From assembly GCA_026182355.1 (NCBI GenBank), contig JAPFBL010000319.1, positions 62,001-126,000 of the forward strand: DNA of 64,000 bases, read 5' to 3'. The translations under genes were made by a program, and so were the position numbers. The first letter of the stretch is position 1, and every line of letters begins with the position of its first letter. This stretch comes from Hermatobates lingyangjiaoensis. Lineage: Eukaryota; Arthropoda; Insecta; Hemiptera; Hermatobatidae. The notes under the pieces were generated by a model. That model saw nothing but the letters and a program-made list of their open reading frames with translations. It was not told the origin of the DNA and made no database searches. Positions 15,662 through 30,700 of this stretch are shown in pieces.

Positions 15662-15742
15662 TTCGAATAAAATGAAAGGTCCGTGTGGACAATGTTAAAG
15701 TTATTGTATAAGTAAGTATTATTGTTAAGTGTATAGTATATA

Positions 15743-15791
<49 letters not shown>

Positions 15792-18700
15792 AATATCATA
15801 AAGGATTATAAAATGGTGTGAGTTTTAGTGATTTTAAAACCTTTGGTAGTCACCCACCCAAGTATTATGAGTCAAACAGAATTTTATGAAGAAGCTCTGT
15901 CTCTCTATCAAACTGGTTTACAATATAGATAAAGGCAGATCCAACCTTCATTGCAAGAATTCTTCAGTTGTAACTGAAGAATATTCTTCATTGATTCCCT
16001 TTTGTTTAACTATTAATTTAGAAATATTTTTATTATGTAAAATTTATCTAAGAATAGTAATCCAAAATATAAAACTAGCATAATAGTTTCTAATACATAC
16101 ATAGAATTAAGTAGTTGAAGAAGACAGGGTATTACCATATTGTGTAGTCTTGTTTGTAATCGGGTCCTCCACTATAACCAGGAAGCCACTGGAGACTGAC
16201 GGCGAACTCACTGGCGTTAGCAGAGAGGTTATACGGTGCATGGGGCTGAGTGCCCTCGACGATGAGTTGAGTGGCTGTAGCAATAGTAGCCACTTCATTG
16301 GAAGCCACGCACTGGTAGTAGCCAAAGTCGAGACGTCGCAGAGACTCAATGGTGATGTTACCTCCGGAGACTCGAGCTCGCGTCTTTTGCAAAGGTTGTC
16401 CGTCTCTCTGTAAGGAAACCTCAGATTAGCATGTAAAACATAAGTGAAAACACACTGTAGTGATAAGAGGATTCAATCCAAGCCTCTGAACCCCTAATAT
16501 ATTCGTCCGTTTTTCCATATTCATAATAAATAACATTTTTGAAGTTTTCCTAAAAATATTCATTTAACAAAGGTAACTTTTTGACATATTTCTAGAGAAA
16601 TCCAGGTAAAACACGTGTCTCCGGATGGAAATCCATTGCTGTTCACTGTAGTCATTACAGTGAATTTCATTAATATATTGACGGTCTAAAAATGTTCCTA
16701 CAACTAATGAACATTTGCACCAGGCTTTAAGAAAGGAAGCAATATCAAATGTAAGGAAAACTGCAAACAAAAATATCAGACACCAATAATTTTAATATAC
16801 GTTTAATTCAGATTAATAGGAAGTAACTTCCTTTGATGACATTTTCCAACAAGTTTTGAAAAATGTTATACTGAATTATTACATTATGGAAAATATAACA
16901 TCTGACAACTTTATAATAAATATCGAGAAACTATTTAAATATTTTTCTGCATTTAATTAAAGAATATAAAAGTTTGGCCCATTATATACAACAGAAAGAA
17001 TACTTTTCACATAGTAGTTAACTGAAAATAGAATTCAATCAAGCATGTAATTTGATGCAATTAATATATTATACTGAGGAAAATAAAATAATTTTTCACT
17101 GTATTTTGTTTCTTCCGTACTTTTTAAATTAAGTCTGAATTTTTTTTATTACAATTCATGTAACTAAAAAATTAAATTTTTTAAATGCAAATTATTATTG
17201 TAGGGTAAAAAGCTAATGAAATGATATCCACATATAAAAATTTAATAGTATAAACAACGCGTTTCTTCATTACCCTACTTCATTTGTGTTCTTCATTAGC
17301 TTTTTACCCTAAAATGAGTAAATACCACACAATAACTGATTGCACTACGTTAGAAGTAAATTATTATATTTTTTATGTATTCATTAAATTAAATGTACTA
17401 CTCGGTTAGTTAGTTGCGATCGAAGATGGACAACGTCCGAAAGCGCTCCAACGACTCCAAGATCATCTTACGAGGTATGACGGTTTGCCATATTAATAAT
17501 ATAAATCATACTAACCTTAGTGGTAATAATAATATGCATGTACATTTTACTTATTGTTTTGTCTACTTTTTTCTATATGTGAATAACTCAAATCATCATC
17601 TACATCTATTACGAATATATCGTAATAATTTACTGTTTTAACATCTTTTAGAAGTAATATAAATATAGAAATGTTTGTTAATCGCTTTTTTCTACTGGTA
17701 GAGTGGGAGTATAGAAGTCACCTGATTTCTGACTGGCTGATCTTACAGCCAGTGAACTGGGGGAAAGAAAGAGGAATATGTCTTATGTGTCTTTGTCTAA
17801 TTGGTTAAAAGACGGAAAACGGTCAGTGGTAATCAGTACGGATAGAGTAAAATAAGAACCACATGCAACTGACAATCCGGTCGGTTCTTTTGTGCTCGTG
17901 GTAAGCGCCTCTTTTACCATATTTTTACATCATGATGTTCACCTGTCAGTTAATAGACGATTTTTGACAAGGTTAGGTTTGGCTGCAGTGGCAGCTCCAA
18001 AAGAGAACACACATATGCCCAACATTGGCCCTTTGTGATACCACAAATGAATATTCTTCAATAGGAGAAGAATATTCATTTTGCCCAACTCATGAGTATT
18101 TAGAATAGTGATCTTAACATCGTACAGGTCTGGACACGACGGATTAACGTCCTCTCCGAGGGTCTACGAACTCAAATCTATTCACCTTCAGCTTGACTAA
18201 ATCGAGGGCCAGAGTGGATATTGAACCCCAGATCTACTAGTCCAGAGACAATCACGTGTCTCTGGTTCCAGGTTGCCCTGGAACCCTAAGCTTTTTGACA
18301 AAAGTAATTATGAAACAATTTCATTTAAATTACACATATTTTCGTTGTCTTTTTTTATCTTCCAAATCCCCTGAAAATCATATTATGAAGTTCAATAGAA
18401 AAAAAAATATGAAATATAAAATAAATTGAATTAATGAAACAGAGAAAGTAAGAAAAAAATAAATACAATACCTATAGTAATTATACAGATATTAATTCAA
18501 GAATTATAATTAAAAAATAATTAATTAGAAACAAATATCACTTCTGCTATGAACTTTACAAAATAAACTTTATAAAACTAATATACAAAATTAAAAATTT
18601 AATAAGATGAAATATTGATGACGATAAATAAACAAAGACTGAAAAAAAATTAATTCGAAATATAAATAGATGAAGAAATAATCAGCATTTATGCGATTGG

Positions 18701-21700
18701 TTTGCTTTAGAAAGTTAATCAACAGGTGAGAAAAATTGATAGAAATAAAAAATACTACTGAACGCGACAAAATGAGTAGGTTAATTACGTATATAATAAG
18801 ACAGAAGTCTGAAAATAATGAGCTAAAGTATTTTACAGGAATCAGTATTTTTCTTAAGAATATTGTGAATAAATTGTAAGTGGATTCGATTAATCTAATT
18901 ACAAGAGTGCCAAGATTTAATGAGGATGATAAAATAGAAAGACAGAGAAGGTGAAGTGGGGGACTAATGGAGCTGGCTAAAGCTCTTATTCATTGATTAA
19001 AAGGTCATATAATGGGGGAGGTCCAGACGACAAATTAGGATTCTAATGATCGTTTTAATAATTTTATAAACATTATTTTTAAATCGTTGACGTCCTAGAA
19101 ATACTTTCATATGTCTAATAATAAGTACTGTAGTGTACTCTATGTAAAATTGCAAATATATGTTTAAGAAATTACATTTAAAATAAATAGGGAAATTATA
19201 TTTAATTAAATTAAAGTGTTCTTGCTGTGAAGACAGAACTATCTTATGGATGCTGTTCCTTGGTATGGTACATTGTTAGGTACCTTATCGTTAACGATCC
19301 TAGTTTAAATATGCCAAAAATTAAATCACTTAATAAAGAATCAATGCGGCTTTCATTTAATTGGGCAAGTTATTGTTAATATACTTAGATTTATTTTAAA
19401 AAGACCCTTTATTATTTTTCATCAGTACGAGATGAAGTTGTTCTTCATAGTATCATTCATTTCGTATAGAATAATTTTTAACGAATTAGTCTACGTTATG
19501 AATAAGAAACTGAATAACATGTTCGATACTTCAGTAAGTAAAATTTAATGTTTTTCTTTATAACTAAAACTTCACTTGTGACAACAAAAAGCAGTAAAAT
19601 ATTGTAGTTTGAAATCAAAAGCCTCTCAGATTGCTTGCTTTTATATTTTTACACCTTTAGTATATAAATTTGTGAGCATCATTTAACAATATTTAGCTAT
19701 TGATGAGAGTATAAGGTATAGAAAGCTTAAAATAAAATTAGATAAAATATGCTCAAATATTTTTGATATCTTAATTCAACACAGTATTTGAACATTCGAA
19801 ATGAACTTTTCCTTATTACGCTAACGTTTTGATGTATTTATACATCATCATCGGGTCTACAAAACAAGATAAGGGCTATAGTATTTTCAAAAAGAACAAC
19901 AAATTCAATGTGGACTACTATGTTAACAGTAACAACTTAAAATACTTGATTACAAACAAAATGAGATGGAGAAAAATCACAATAAATAAGGACGTGATGC
20001 AATGAATGAAATTTAAAGCACCATGGAAAAAGGAAAAAATATAAACAAATCCTCTGAGGCCTTTCACTTTATGTTATAAGAGAGCAAAGAAATATTTTAT
20101 TAAACAAGTAATATTTTATTACATAAAAGTAATTACTTTTATGTTGGGTTCTCAGTTTTTACTTTGTTTACTCTCAGATGACATAAAGTGAAATGTCTCA
20201 GAGCATTTGTTTCTATTTTTTTCCTCTTTCTATGGTGGTTTAAACTTTATATGAACGTATAAGCCACAAGGAAAAAGTAAAAAACACAGAGAATATGCTC
20301 TAAGGCCTTTCAATTATATGTCATCAGAGAGCAACTAAATATTGATAACAACAGAGGTTACAGGTTTGTTACAAAAACAAAATATGGGGAGACACTACAA
20401 AACACATGTTAAAATATAAAATGTCTCCCCATATTTTCTTTTTGTAACAAACCTGTAACCTCTGTTGCTATCAATATTTAGTTGCTCTCTGATGTCATAT
20501 AATTGAAAGGCCTTAGAGCATATTCTCTGTGTTTTTTACTTTTTCCTTGTGGCTTATACGTTCATTAATTTTCATCACGTGTTTATTGTGATTATTTAGT
20601 ATATCTATACATGATTGGCTATTTTTGACCACATAGTTTTCCATTTTGGACTCTATTGTTTCCGGCTCTAACAATAGTTAGTTGTTAGAGCCGGAAACAA
20701 TAGAGTCCAAAATGGAAAACTATTTAGTCAGAAATAGCCAATCATATTCGAGATCCGGACCACTCATGCAAAATATCTATATATCTATATATATATATAA
20801 ACCCGTTTTGACCTGTATTCAATAGTATCAAGGAAGGTCGTATGTTTACAAACATTTAGTAAGTTATAAATAATTATTGTTTACTAAAATTTAATATACA
20901 TAATTATTTTCGTTTTTTATAATGATAAAACACCTCTGCAATGTCAAAGTAAATGTTGACCCTAAGAATTATGACAGTTTAAAGTATTGACATAGAATGG
21001 TGGGGATGACATACCCTTTGCCATTGGATGGTGGGCTTCTGAGTGCCCTCGGCCTCCACTGCGTCGCAGTGCATCTCAACACTCTCCCCCACCTGTCACA
21101 CAGAACAAATTAGCTTCGATAACAAACTCTGCTAGTTTTTAGGAAAGTCTAAAATACGGTAACTTCTCTAATGCTACAGTAGGACGCTTAAAGTCACTTT
21201 ACCCATCTCTTCTGGGTATCATGTGAAGGAAATATTTTACATATATATGTACATATAACTCAAAATGTAACCAAAAACTTACATTTAGTATTAAAGTACC
21301 TATCACAAAAACTTTTTTCCATATTGAATGTATTGCTTATAAACCTTCAATTTTTTTTAAAAAATAGTCTGATCATAATATATAAATAGTAATAAATGGA
21401 AAGATCAATCCTCTAGCAAATAGGCCAGCACTTTTTTGCTGGCTCCAATTTTTTCTTTACCACAGGAACAAACAAAAGTTAAGAATACTCAACCGATGTC
21501 TCCATGTTCCTTACAAGCAAACTTTACAACTAAGTTATCGTGGTTTCCTTTTTATAAAAAAAAATGTATAGCTCTAATAGAACATGAAGTATAAACAATA
21601 TAAATTATTTTTCAATAATGATCTATTTGCAATTGTTTTCTTCCAACAATTTCGTAATTTTAATTTACATGATCATTCTGAAAAAAATAGATCTTTCTAT

Positions 21701-24700
21701 ATTCAGTTACATAAGAATATAGTTTTTCTATAATATAATGAATCCTAACAATCCATTTATACATAATGTCTTGACACTACTTAAATTATATACGATTTCA
21801 TTTTGGTTAAAATTTTTAATATTTGAGAAGAATTAGTTTCATTTTCAAATTAGTTGATTGTTTTATTAAACGTAGTGATGACTACTCACAGTTTTACTAC
21901 TTGGCTGTACAAGTATTCCTAATTCAACAATATAACAAAACTTTTTTGTTATAGAAAACAATGAAATTCATTAATTAATTTGGGATTAATTAGAAAAAAT
22001 AAAAAATATATATTCATTTGTATTGTTTTTTGAGCACCTTTCTTTGATAGAGGGGTTCTGGTTCGACTGTGAAGACAGGTGGTTTTCTTACTAAAACCTC
22101 CATCTGACCAGAAGAGCCCTGAGTTCCCTGCGCGTTATAGGGAGTACAGGTGTAACGACCTTGGTGATTCTGATTAACCTAAAAAAAGACGAACACATTG
22201 AAACTACAGACAAGGTTCAAGTATACAAAAGCACAGTATTCCTCTAGATGACAAGAATTCACTAAACAAAATAGCAGTGTACAGTATCATAAAACATGCT
22301 TCCAAAATATCATAATTAATAAAAGAGAAGAAATATTACTCTAGTGAAGAGAAGAGAGCCATTATTCATGATAACAATGTCATTGGTTTGGTAGGGCTCC
22401 AGGAGTCTCTTGTCTTTGGTCCAGGTGACATACTGGAGAGGAGGGTTGGCCTTTATAAAGCACTGAACTACTCCGGCCAGTCTGAATGGCAGATACTGCA
22501 CAGTAGGGGTGAAGGTAACCTTAGCGGGATCTATTGAATGATAATGGAATCAGTTTATAGTTTATGCAATTAGAAGTAAGAGGACAAATATACTAACACT
22601 CAACGTTGAGGTAGGCGGAGGCCACCTGCGGTTGACCAATACCATTGCTGACGTGGCAGGAGTAGGATCCCGAGTCCTCTGCAGCCACTGGATTGACGAC
22701 AAGAGTGCCGTCACGTCGCAGGGAGACGCGCGCCTCCAGAGAAGCGACCTGTCGAACAGGCACGCCTTCTCGGGACCAGGACACGGTGACGTTGCCGGGA
22801 AGCGCCTTGGCCTCGCAGGTGAAGGCCACCTTCTCGCCCTCGAGCCGGGTCTGGTTGGTCGGCGGCACCATGATGACTGCGCCCCCTGCAACACCAGGTC
22901 GTCAGCTAGGCCGCCTGGCCCTCCGCGCCCTGCCCGCCCGCCCGCCCTCGCCCCGCGCCCCTGCGAACAGAACACCCCTCATTGCACTCCCCACGCACGA
23001 CTAGCCTTTATATCACTCCTAACAACACCAGCAGCCCTTATTCAGGAATGTAAACAAGCCGTCTTCAAGTGTAACCCACCAATAACCTTGCTCAAATATA
23101 CAATTATCTTTAATATCCTACCCTGAACCTTAGCGAAATTAGATTTATTTCTCCAATACCCTGACGTTATATTTTTTAACATTTACGATAAATGTTACAG
23201 TTTAAGCCAATAAAATTACAAACTACTTTAAAAAATGGTGAACAATATTGAAAAAAAATATCAATAATCTAGACTCAAACTTTAAAAATAATATATTTAT
23301 TCTCATGTATTTCAGCGCTATTTTTATGAACCTTTTAATCCAGTAAATCTGTTATAAAGGTCTTATTGCATAATGGTAAAATGCATTTATATTACAAATA
23401 TTTTCAAGATCTAACTGATTGACAATAAAAGAATATTGAACAGTGTTTCTAACGCCTACACCTATCGGCTTCTACAATTAGGGTTTTTTTAAGAGTGGAA
23501 AGTGAAACATGAACATGTAAGTAATATATGACATATAGAAAATCGAATCTGCTTAATAATATACAATGTTATACCAGATTGACTTCGATGTGACCTTGTA
23601 TGTAGACCTCAGGTGGTAGAAAACATCTTCAATTCAACGACACTTCTTTTATCCAAAATTAATGTTGATTGTAGGCTTACAGTGAAATGTCCCACCATCA
23701 AGCAAGTTATTTAAACTGAATTCCTTGAAACGTATTGAGCCCTGAGTTAATAAAAGCTTTTGTAGACTTTAATACTCCTACCTTAATATAAATCACATTG
23801 ATGGAGTTCCTTCTGTTCCTTACGTCCTGAAGTCCAATCATATTCTTCAATACTGATTATACAGACAAAACTTCTGGATAGCAATAAAAAAAATTTAATG
23901 ACAGTATTTATAACAATAAGTGGGTGTGTTGAGAGAAGGAGAGGGAGAGAGATACTGCAATTAACATTGAGGTTGGCTGGTCTATACTTCATTCATTGAT
24001 TTAATTTTCATTTGTAAAAGTCAGAATAAAATCTTGAAATAGTAATGCACTAAGTAACCGAATCAGAAATATATAATTTAATTGAATAAACAATTTCTAC
24101 GGTAAAATAAGATGGTTAATTATACTTATGCCAATACTTCAAGTAATCATTAAATTATAAATCATCAGTAATATTATTATCATCACGAAGAATACCTATA
24201 TGTTAATTCTCGTTAGATTACTGAAGATAAGCGGAAATGAGCGTGGTTAGAGCTTGGATGGGTAGCACAACGTATCGCTGGTAGCCCCCGGTAACGTGGT
24301 TCCCTCGTGGAGTACATGTGTGCCGAACAGGGTTGCATGTTGTGCTATTTGCCCTTTATGGCTAAAAACTTCAAATATGGCCATTTTTCGATTTCTCAAA
24401 ATTGACTTTCAATTTATAACCTCACTAATTATTAATTTTTAAATCAGTGTGTATATACAAGTATCCGTTCAACTGTCCGTTAACAGCTCTGTTACAATCA
24501 TGTACTGTTCTTACTTCAAAGAGATCAAAGCCATATTTCATTATTCCTGACCAAATTTAAGTTAGGTTGCAGTGTCCCACTAGAGAAAACACGAAGGCCA
24601 AAAATGAACATTCTATATTGAGTATCCTACATTTTGCCTAACTGAAGTTATGTAGAGGAGAGATCTTTAATGAATACCTGATATCGTACAGGCTCAGAAC

Positions 24701-27700
24701 AGACTGCTTAGCATCCTCTCTGAAGGATGAAGAGCTCAGATCTTTTTACCTCCGGCGTGAATAAATAAAAGGCCAAAGTGGGTACGAACCCCACATCCAC
24801 GAGTCCAGAAAGAATCAGGTAAACCACTTGGCGGCTACCGTGGTACAATACTTTTAAAATATTAAGCGTGTTCTATTCGTAGTTATTTATGACAGAGTCT
24901 GAGTTAGTCGCTTAAAACAACTAGTGAACTGTGTTCTAAGTAAACAATAATTTTATTTTGATTTATTGTTAAAAGTTTGAAAAATTTTCAGATTTACCAG
25001 AATAGTTTTATCTTGTAACAATACTGATGTTTTTGAACAACAATACAAATAAACTAATTTAACTGACCAGAACAAGAAAATATCTTTAAAGAGAGTAATT
25101 CTTAAAAAAAAAAACAAAGGTTGAGCATGTATCATCACAAAAATTTCAAGCAACTATCAAGATGTGTTTTTCTAGATCTCATAAATCCTGCAAGAAAAGT
25201 AATGGTAAAGTGAATGCTTCAACTAATTACTGTTTTTAAAAATCAACCCAGGAACAAAACACAATCAAATCTATTTGATACCATGATCAGAATAACTGCT
25301 TATATTATTAACAATTCAATGTACTGCAGGAGTCTTGTAAGATTTTATACAATACTAAATCACTTGAAATCTTTATGCTCTACTGCAATGAACTGAAGAG
25401 CAGAAAAAAATGGAGCTCTGAGGAAGACCGCTTGTTACGCGGTTGAAAGATCTTGGTCTTGTTTTCCCATTTCTTATTGTGGTTTGATCATTGATTGTTG
25501 TTTCACGTGTTTATGTGAAATCTTTTTATATATAAGATAAAGAAAAATATTATGATCATTTACTTGTAGTCTTAGAGCCTTATATGATTTAATTTTTTTA
25601 TAATTTTAATTTAAACTATTACATTATTTTACCACGTGCATGTAAAATTACGTTTTAAAAAAATTATGTTTTTTTATAGTGCATGTAAAATGTCCATTCA
25701 GACTTTTCTGCAATGAAAATGAGTCAGAAATATCAAACATAATTCGACCGATAATTATCTTTAAAATGACCCACACATTTGCAAAAGGTATTAAACCTTC
25801 TTGAGGATGGACGTTGAAAAAATTTACGACATTATTTTAATAACTATTATTAAAATTGAAATTATTTTAATTAAAGATATTAATTTTTAAAATATTCTAA
25901 ATAACAAGTTTTAAAAGTAAGTCAAAAGAAAAATGATAAACAACTTTTTTCCTAATAACCATTAGCTTAATGATATTATTTCTAGATTTGAAGTAGTCCA
26001 AAGATTTATATGCATAAATAGACATGTAAAAAAATTCTACCACCCATTAAATTTAGTTGTTTATGGTGCAAGTCACAGTCATTTTGTAAGTATTCACACG
26101 TTCCACCATAATACTTGTCTAAAATTACTTTTGAATTTTCGTTTTTTTAAATATGTTGCCACATTATTTATGCTCTTGCTTAATTTGAATACTATTTCTA
26201 TTCAAAACATTGGACTCAAAGTTAATATTTACATATATATAGCGCAAAAACGAAGAAAAACAACACACAGAGAAAGAGACACACTTACAAACTCGAATTT
26301 TCGGATGATCCGTCTTCGGGAGAAAATAGAATGGGCGACCAAGCACGCCGGAAACACAACCAACGGGTTTCCTACCGTTGTGTTTCCAGTGTGCTTGGTC
26401 GCCCATTCTATTTTCTCCTGAAGACGGATCATCCGAAAATTCGAGTTTGTAAGTGTGTCTCTTTCTCTGTGTGTTGTTTTTCTTCGTTTTTGAGCTGTTT
26501 TGCGTCCAGTTTGATAGTTTTTTCGAATTTTGAGTGAAATATATATATATATATATATATATGTAATTAAAACTACACAGAAAAGAACAAAACACTTAGC
26601 AAATCGACATTTAGAAAAACAGTGCGTCCTCATGAGAGGACAAGAAGAACAAGTGAAGTGGGAGAGAGACGCATTAAGTTTGACTTATCGAAACTGTGGT
26701 ATGTCAGAATAATACATCTTTCACAGTACACTTTCCCTTGATGACGCAGTATTGTTCGAAATATCAATCAAACTACTGTTTAGTTAAGTTTTGTTTAATT
26801 TTTGGTTTAAAAAAAAAGTCGTATTGGGTCACATTTAAATATTAAATTGTATAAACATATTAAACGTTTAGGTTCAACGTGAAGGTTCAAATGGACGTAA
26901 CAAGTTTTAGAAAAATCAAGAGAATATACGAGTAATTGAAGAAAATATTCACTTTAATCGATATTAAAACCACAATTCGTTGTTCATAGCCTTCTTACAT
27001 CCATTTTGACTCCATTTTCAAATTTATAAATAATTATTTATTATAACTGCATGCCACTGCGATGCCTCGTATAATTGTTTGCAGCAATTACTAATTGCAA
27101 TTACTGGTATTTTACTTTAATTATAACAATTACTGGTATAAGGCAAGATTTCGAAGCGAATTGAAAAAAAATATCCCTATTGTGCTTCAACTGTGGTTCC
27201 AGCTCGTGTAAATGTTATCATTTCTAACTGAGAAACTAATATAAGGTTTGAATAACTTGTTTGTCAGTTCGTCACAACTTAATTCCAAACACAAAAAAGC
27301 AATCATCTAGTCTTCATCTCAAGCAGGCAAACTAAAGCCCCCAGTGAGTAAATTTTCTTTTCTTCAACTCTGAAACCCTGCTCATCAAAATACTCAATGA
27401 AATAATGATTTGAAGATGATAGATCATGAATAACTTGTAATACCTGCAATGATGACTCTAGCAGTGTGGCTAATCTGGCCTTCACCGTTACGCGCGATAC
27501 ACGTATAGTCGCCGATGTCATCCTGTCTTATGTTGCTAATCCGCAGTTCTGTTCCATCGTTGAAAACGCCCAATGTCGCCGACGCTTCAACTGGACTAGC
27601 ATCCTTGTACCACACCATTTCAGGCCCAGGAGTACCTTCTGCCTGACAATTCAGTATAATCGCGTCTCCAAGATTGACGTAGATTACGTCATCAGGAGTC

Positions 27701-30700
27701 ACGCTAAACCTGGGAGGAGCTAAAACAAATCCATTACATTAGATACAAATTGAAAACTAACAGTAACCTTTATTCAAAATTAAAAATTGTTATTGAAATG
27801 CATACAAAACTTGGCACAAGTCAGAGTGATAAAAAGGCAATTAAGATAAGCAGAGCAAACTTGAAATACAGAGAAGTATATCCCATAATGAGGATTAAAT
27901 ACAATATTAAAAAATCTTAATAATGATGTTACATGGTTAAATTTTAATATGTGCATATTAAACATTTTTCTCGCTCATAAACAGTTTTAAATACTTCTTC
28001 ACCATCATTCCACATTTGTGAAGAAAAATATTAAGAAAAGATAAATTTATACTTCTACATTATTAAAAATAACACTTTTATAATTCTAAAATCTTTTTGC
28101 ATGAAATTAGATATGATGATTTAATGATATATATGTGATTGGTTTTGAATCACAAATATGCAACACGACGTATTATTTTTTAAAGTAACTCTGTGTGGTA
28201 CCCACCCATTAGTAACAGTGTCATAGAAGTGAGGTTGACTAATGATTGGCAGGCCCCTTGAGCAGAACAACCAATATCCGTTCCAATTTACACTAAGGAG
28301 TAACGTTAAGGATCTCAAACTTAGTGTTGAATAAATCATAATCTAATGTGACAAAGCGATTCACACGTTTTCTCTAAGAGAATGCACAGGCTAGCGAAAT
28401 TAATATCCCAATTAGAGATACTATAGGAAGGGTGAACTGAGTTTTGGGTTAATAATAGAACAGGTAAGACAATTTCACCGTCCATTTCGCTTAGAACCCA
28501 TGGGCAAAATGCATTATAAAATTAGGATCTTTCAAGCACTCTTTATGGGAGTAGAAAATGTGCTCATTATGGAGTCCATTAATTTTAATGGTGATGATTT
28601 ATAAAACTCTGATAACAGCAGGTTCAAAGGTTTTTTTTGAATTGATAAATGTACAGAATAATTATGTTTAATTTTAATTTTCGAAAGCACTGAAAAGATA
28701 TTCACCAAATATGTTAAAGTAACAATTAATTAAACAGAATAAATATTATACAATGAATACAAAAAAAAACTGAAGTTTTTAGTATTTGATTATAATTAGA
28801 TCAAATTATAATAATTATGACATGTCCTAATCAGTGGATGACAACTTACCGTGGACGTCGAGATGGAACCAGGTACCATTCTTGTGAGAGTTGGGTGACC
28901 GGTTGAGGAAGACTACCTTGCACTCGTACCAGCCCTGGTCGCTCTCACGGATATCCGTCAGGTTGAGGCTGGCCTGACCATAAGGCGAGTCGGCTGCAAC
29001 ACGGGACACCCTACCCTCATAGCCTTCTCCAGAATGGGTAGGGTAGCTATCGTACCATATGTAAATTGGGATTTCCTGGCCCTAAACAAAACCTCGGTTA
29101 AATCGATTTCTTAGAATTATTTCCACCCAATTGCCTTAGTAGCAGTTTTAATTTAGAGAGCATAGATCAGTGAGATGAACAGTTTTTTAGAGAGAGCTTT
29201 CGAGAATCACAAACTTTTTTTTTTCTTATATTTTTAGTGACATGTAAATAGCAAAATATTTACAGTTCTTCAACTAAAAATGTTTAAAAATTCATGAATA
29301 ATAGTTCGCTAGATTGAGGCAGTGTCTGGAGCACAGAAAAGAATTCTCATTGTATCAGTCTCTTTCATTTTTTTTTTAAAGGTGAATTAACTAGGATCTT
29401 ATATTGATTTTTCCCCATATATTTCTGGAGGTATCAGCAAATAATTCTATATAACACTTTACCCCAAAAATGTATATGAATCTTAATATACATACATACT
29501 TGCAAACCCACAAACTTAAAACAAGGAACTCCCACACTTTCTACAAACAAATTAGCAAGCTCGACAAGTTGGCCAAAATGAAGCTGGATTTAACAAGTTT
29601 TTTTCCAATCATAGGAGTCGGAGGTGACTTTGGTTAACTGACTCTGACCATGTACATATTTAATTCAATACACGTACAACATATCAAATTTACATGAATT
29701 TTTAACATACATCATCAAAATTTATAGTAAATTTCTATTTGGGGACCATAATTTGTCAAATGATGTTGGTTCTAGAGAAATGTCAGATTTGCTTCCATCC
29801 CATTTGCTCTCTCTGTTACTTCTTCACCACGCTTCTGCTCTTGAAGATAAAAGGTCAATTGGATGGAAAAGTCAACATGTTTCCTCATGCAACTAAAACT
29901 ACAAACTATTAACGATTCTCCTTTTGTTCCTTTGACATGCAACATAAAAAAGTTATCTAATATTTGATTTTTGCAATCTCTTTTACAGTTAATACTGAAG
30001 CCTTCAGAACATCATTCCAATAAACGTTCAATCTAATTTGAATTTCATAAAAAATATGATTTTTATAACTTTTGCTTCAAATTAAAATTTCTCAAAAGAA
30101 ATACAAAGCTTATGCAATGAGTGTTATTATATTTAATGGTTATGAATGCTTATTCTTTGTCCATCTTAAGATTGCCTATTCATAAGTAACATCAAAAAAG
30201 TAACATACAATTAATAATACATTTAATAATAACAGTAATATCCTAATATTAAAGGAAAAGAAGGGAAAACAATATAATCATGCAAACCATTAAAATGTAT
30301 TATTAAGAACTTAAAGATTTAAAATTGTTTATGTTTGGGGTTGGTGCACACTTATATCTCTCTCTTTAATAATGGAAAGTTATGTTGGAGATAGGTTTAG
30401 GGTTTCAAACATTTTGATAAATTTTTCATTTAAGTTTTAAAAATTTCTTCAAGACAATGTGCTCTAAACTGTTACAAAGTGCTGGAACTTTTCAATTGAT
30501 TATATAAAATCGTCGAGACATAATTTGTTTTTCGTTTTCTCTGGTTTAGTGGTTCTCAACTTTAAATTTTTTTCAGGATATTAATCGATTTTCTTTTTTT
30601 TTTTTGTAACGCATACCACGTTATATCTTATGATTATAGAATTAAACTATTTGCTTCATCACAAGTATTAAGTAGTGGATGATTACTTTTTATAATCCTA

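Larger units (their letters stand above)
20254..20568. repeat. long hairpin, family R, nearly identical arms
   Basis: Arms of ~135 bp (about 20254-20389 and 20432-20568) run from gtataagccacaaggaaaaa inward to a ~40-bp loop. The arms differ at only a few positions. Each arm carries an outward-facing hammerhead-like motif. Confidence 0.85.
26246..26491. repeat. inverted repeat pair, family C
   Basis: Arms 26246-26360 and 26377-26491 are equal in length (~115 bp) and nearly identical. The inner ends read ggaaacacaac / gttgtgtttcc. The outer right side continues to a (TA)n tract at 26539-26562. Each arm has an outward-facing hammerhead-like motif. Confidence 0.85.

Noticed and set aside
16107..16413. 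80-87 codon frames overlapping the Ig5/FN3-1 exon in other frames
   Set aside because: They lack similarity and overlap a well-supported tutl exon.
17414..17641. Possible protein start MDNVRKRSNDSK with a donor-like gtatga
   Set aside because: The start is better explained by a hammerhead-like stem and palindrome. The rest of the frame is low-complexity and unrelated to tutl.
22562..23126. Long overlapping frames on both strands around the Ig3 exon (137, 164 and 103 codons)
   Set aside because: They are shadows of the GC-rich exon in other frames. Only the Ig3 frame has domain similarity and matching splice sites.
28121..28339. Possible extra exon near 28.2 kb with ORF-like sequence
   Set aside because: Ig1 and Ig2 join perfectly without it, and it has no Ig features or matching phase.
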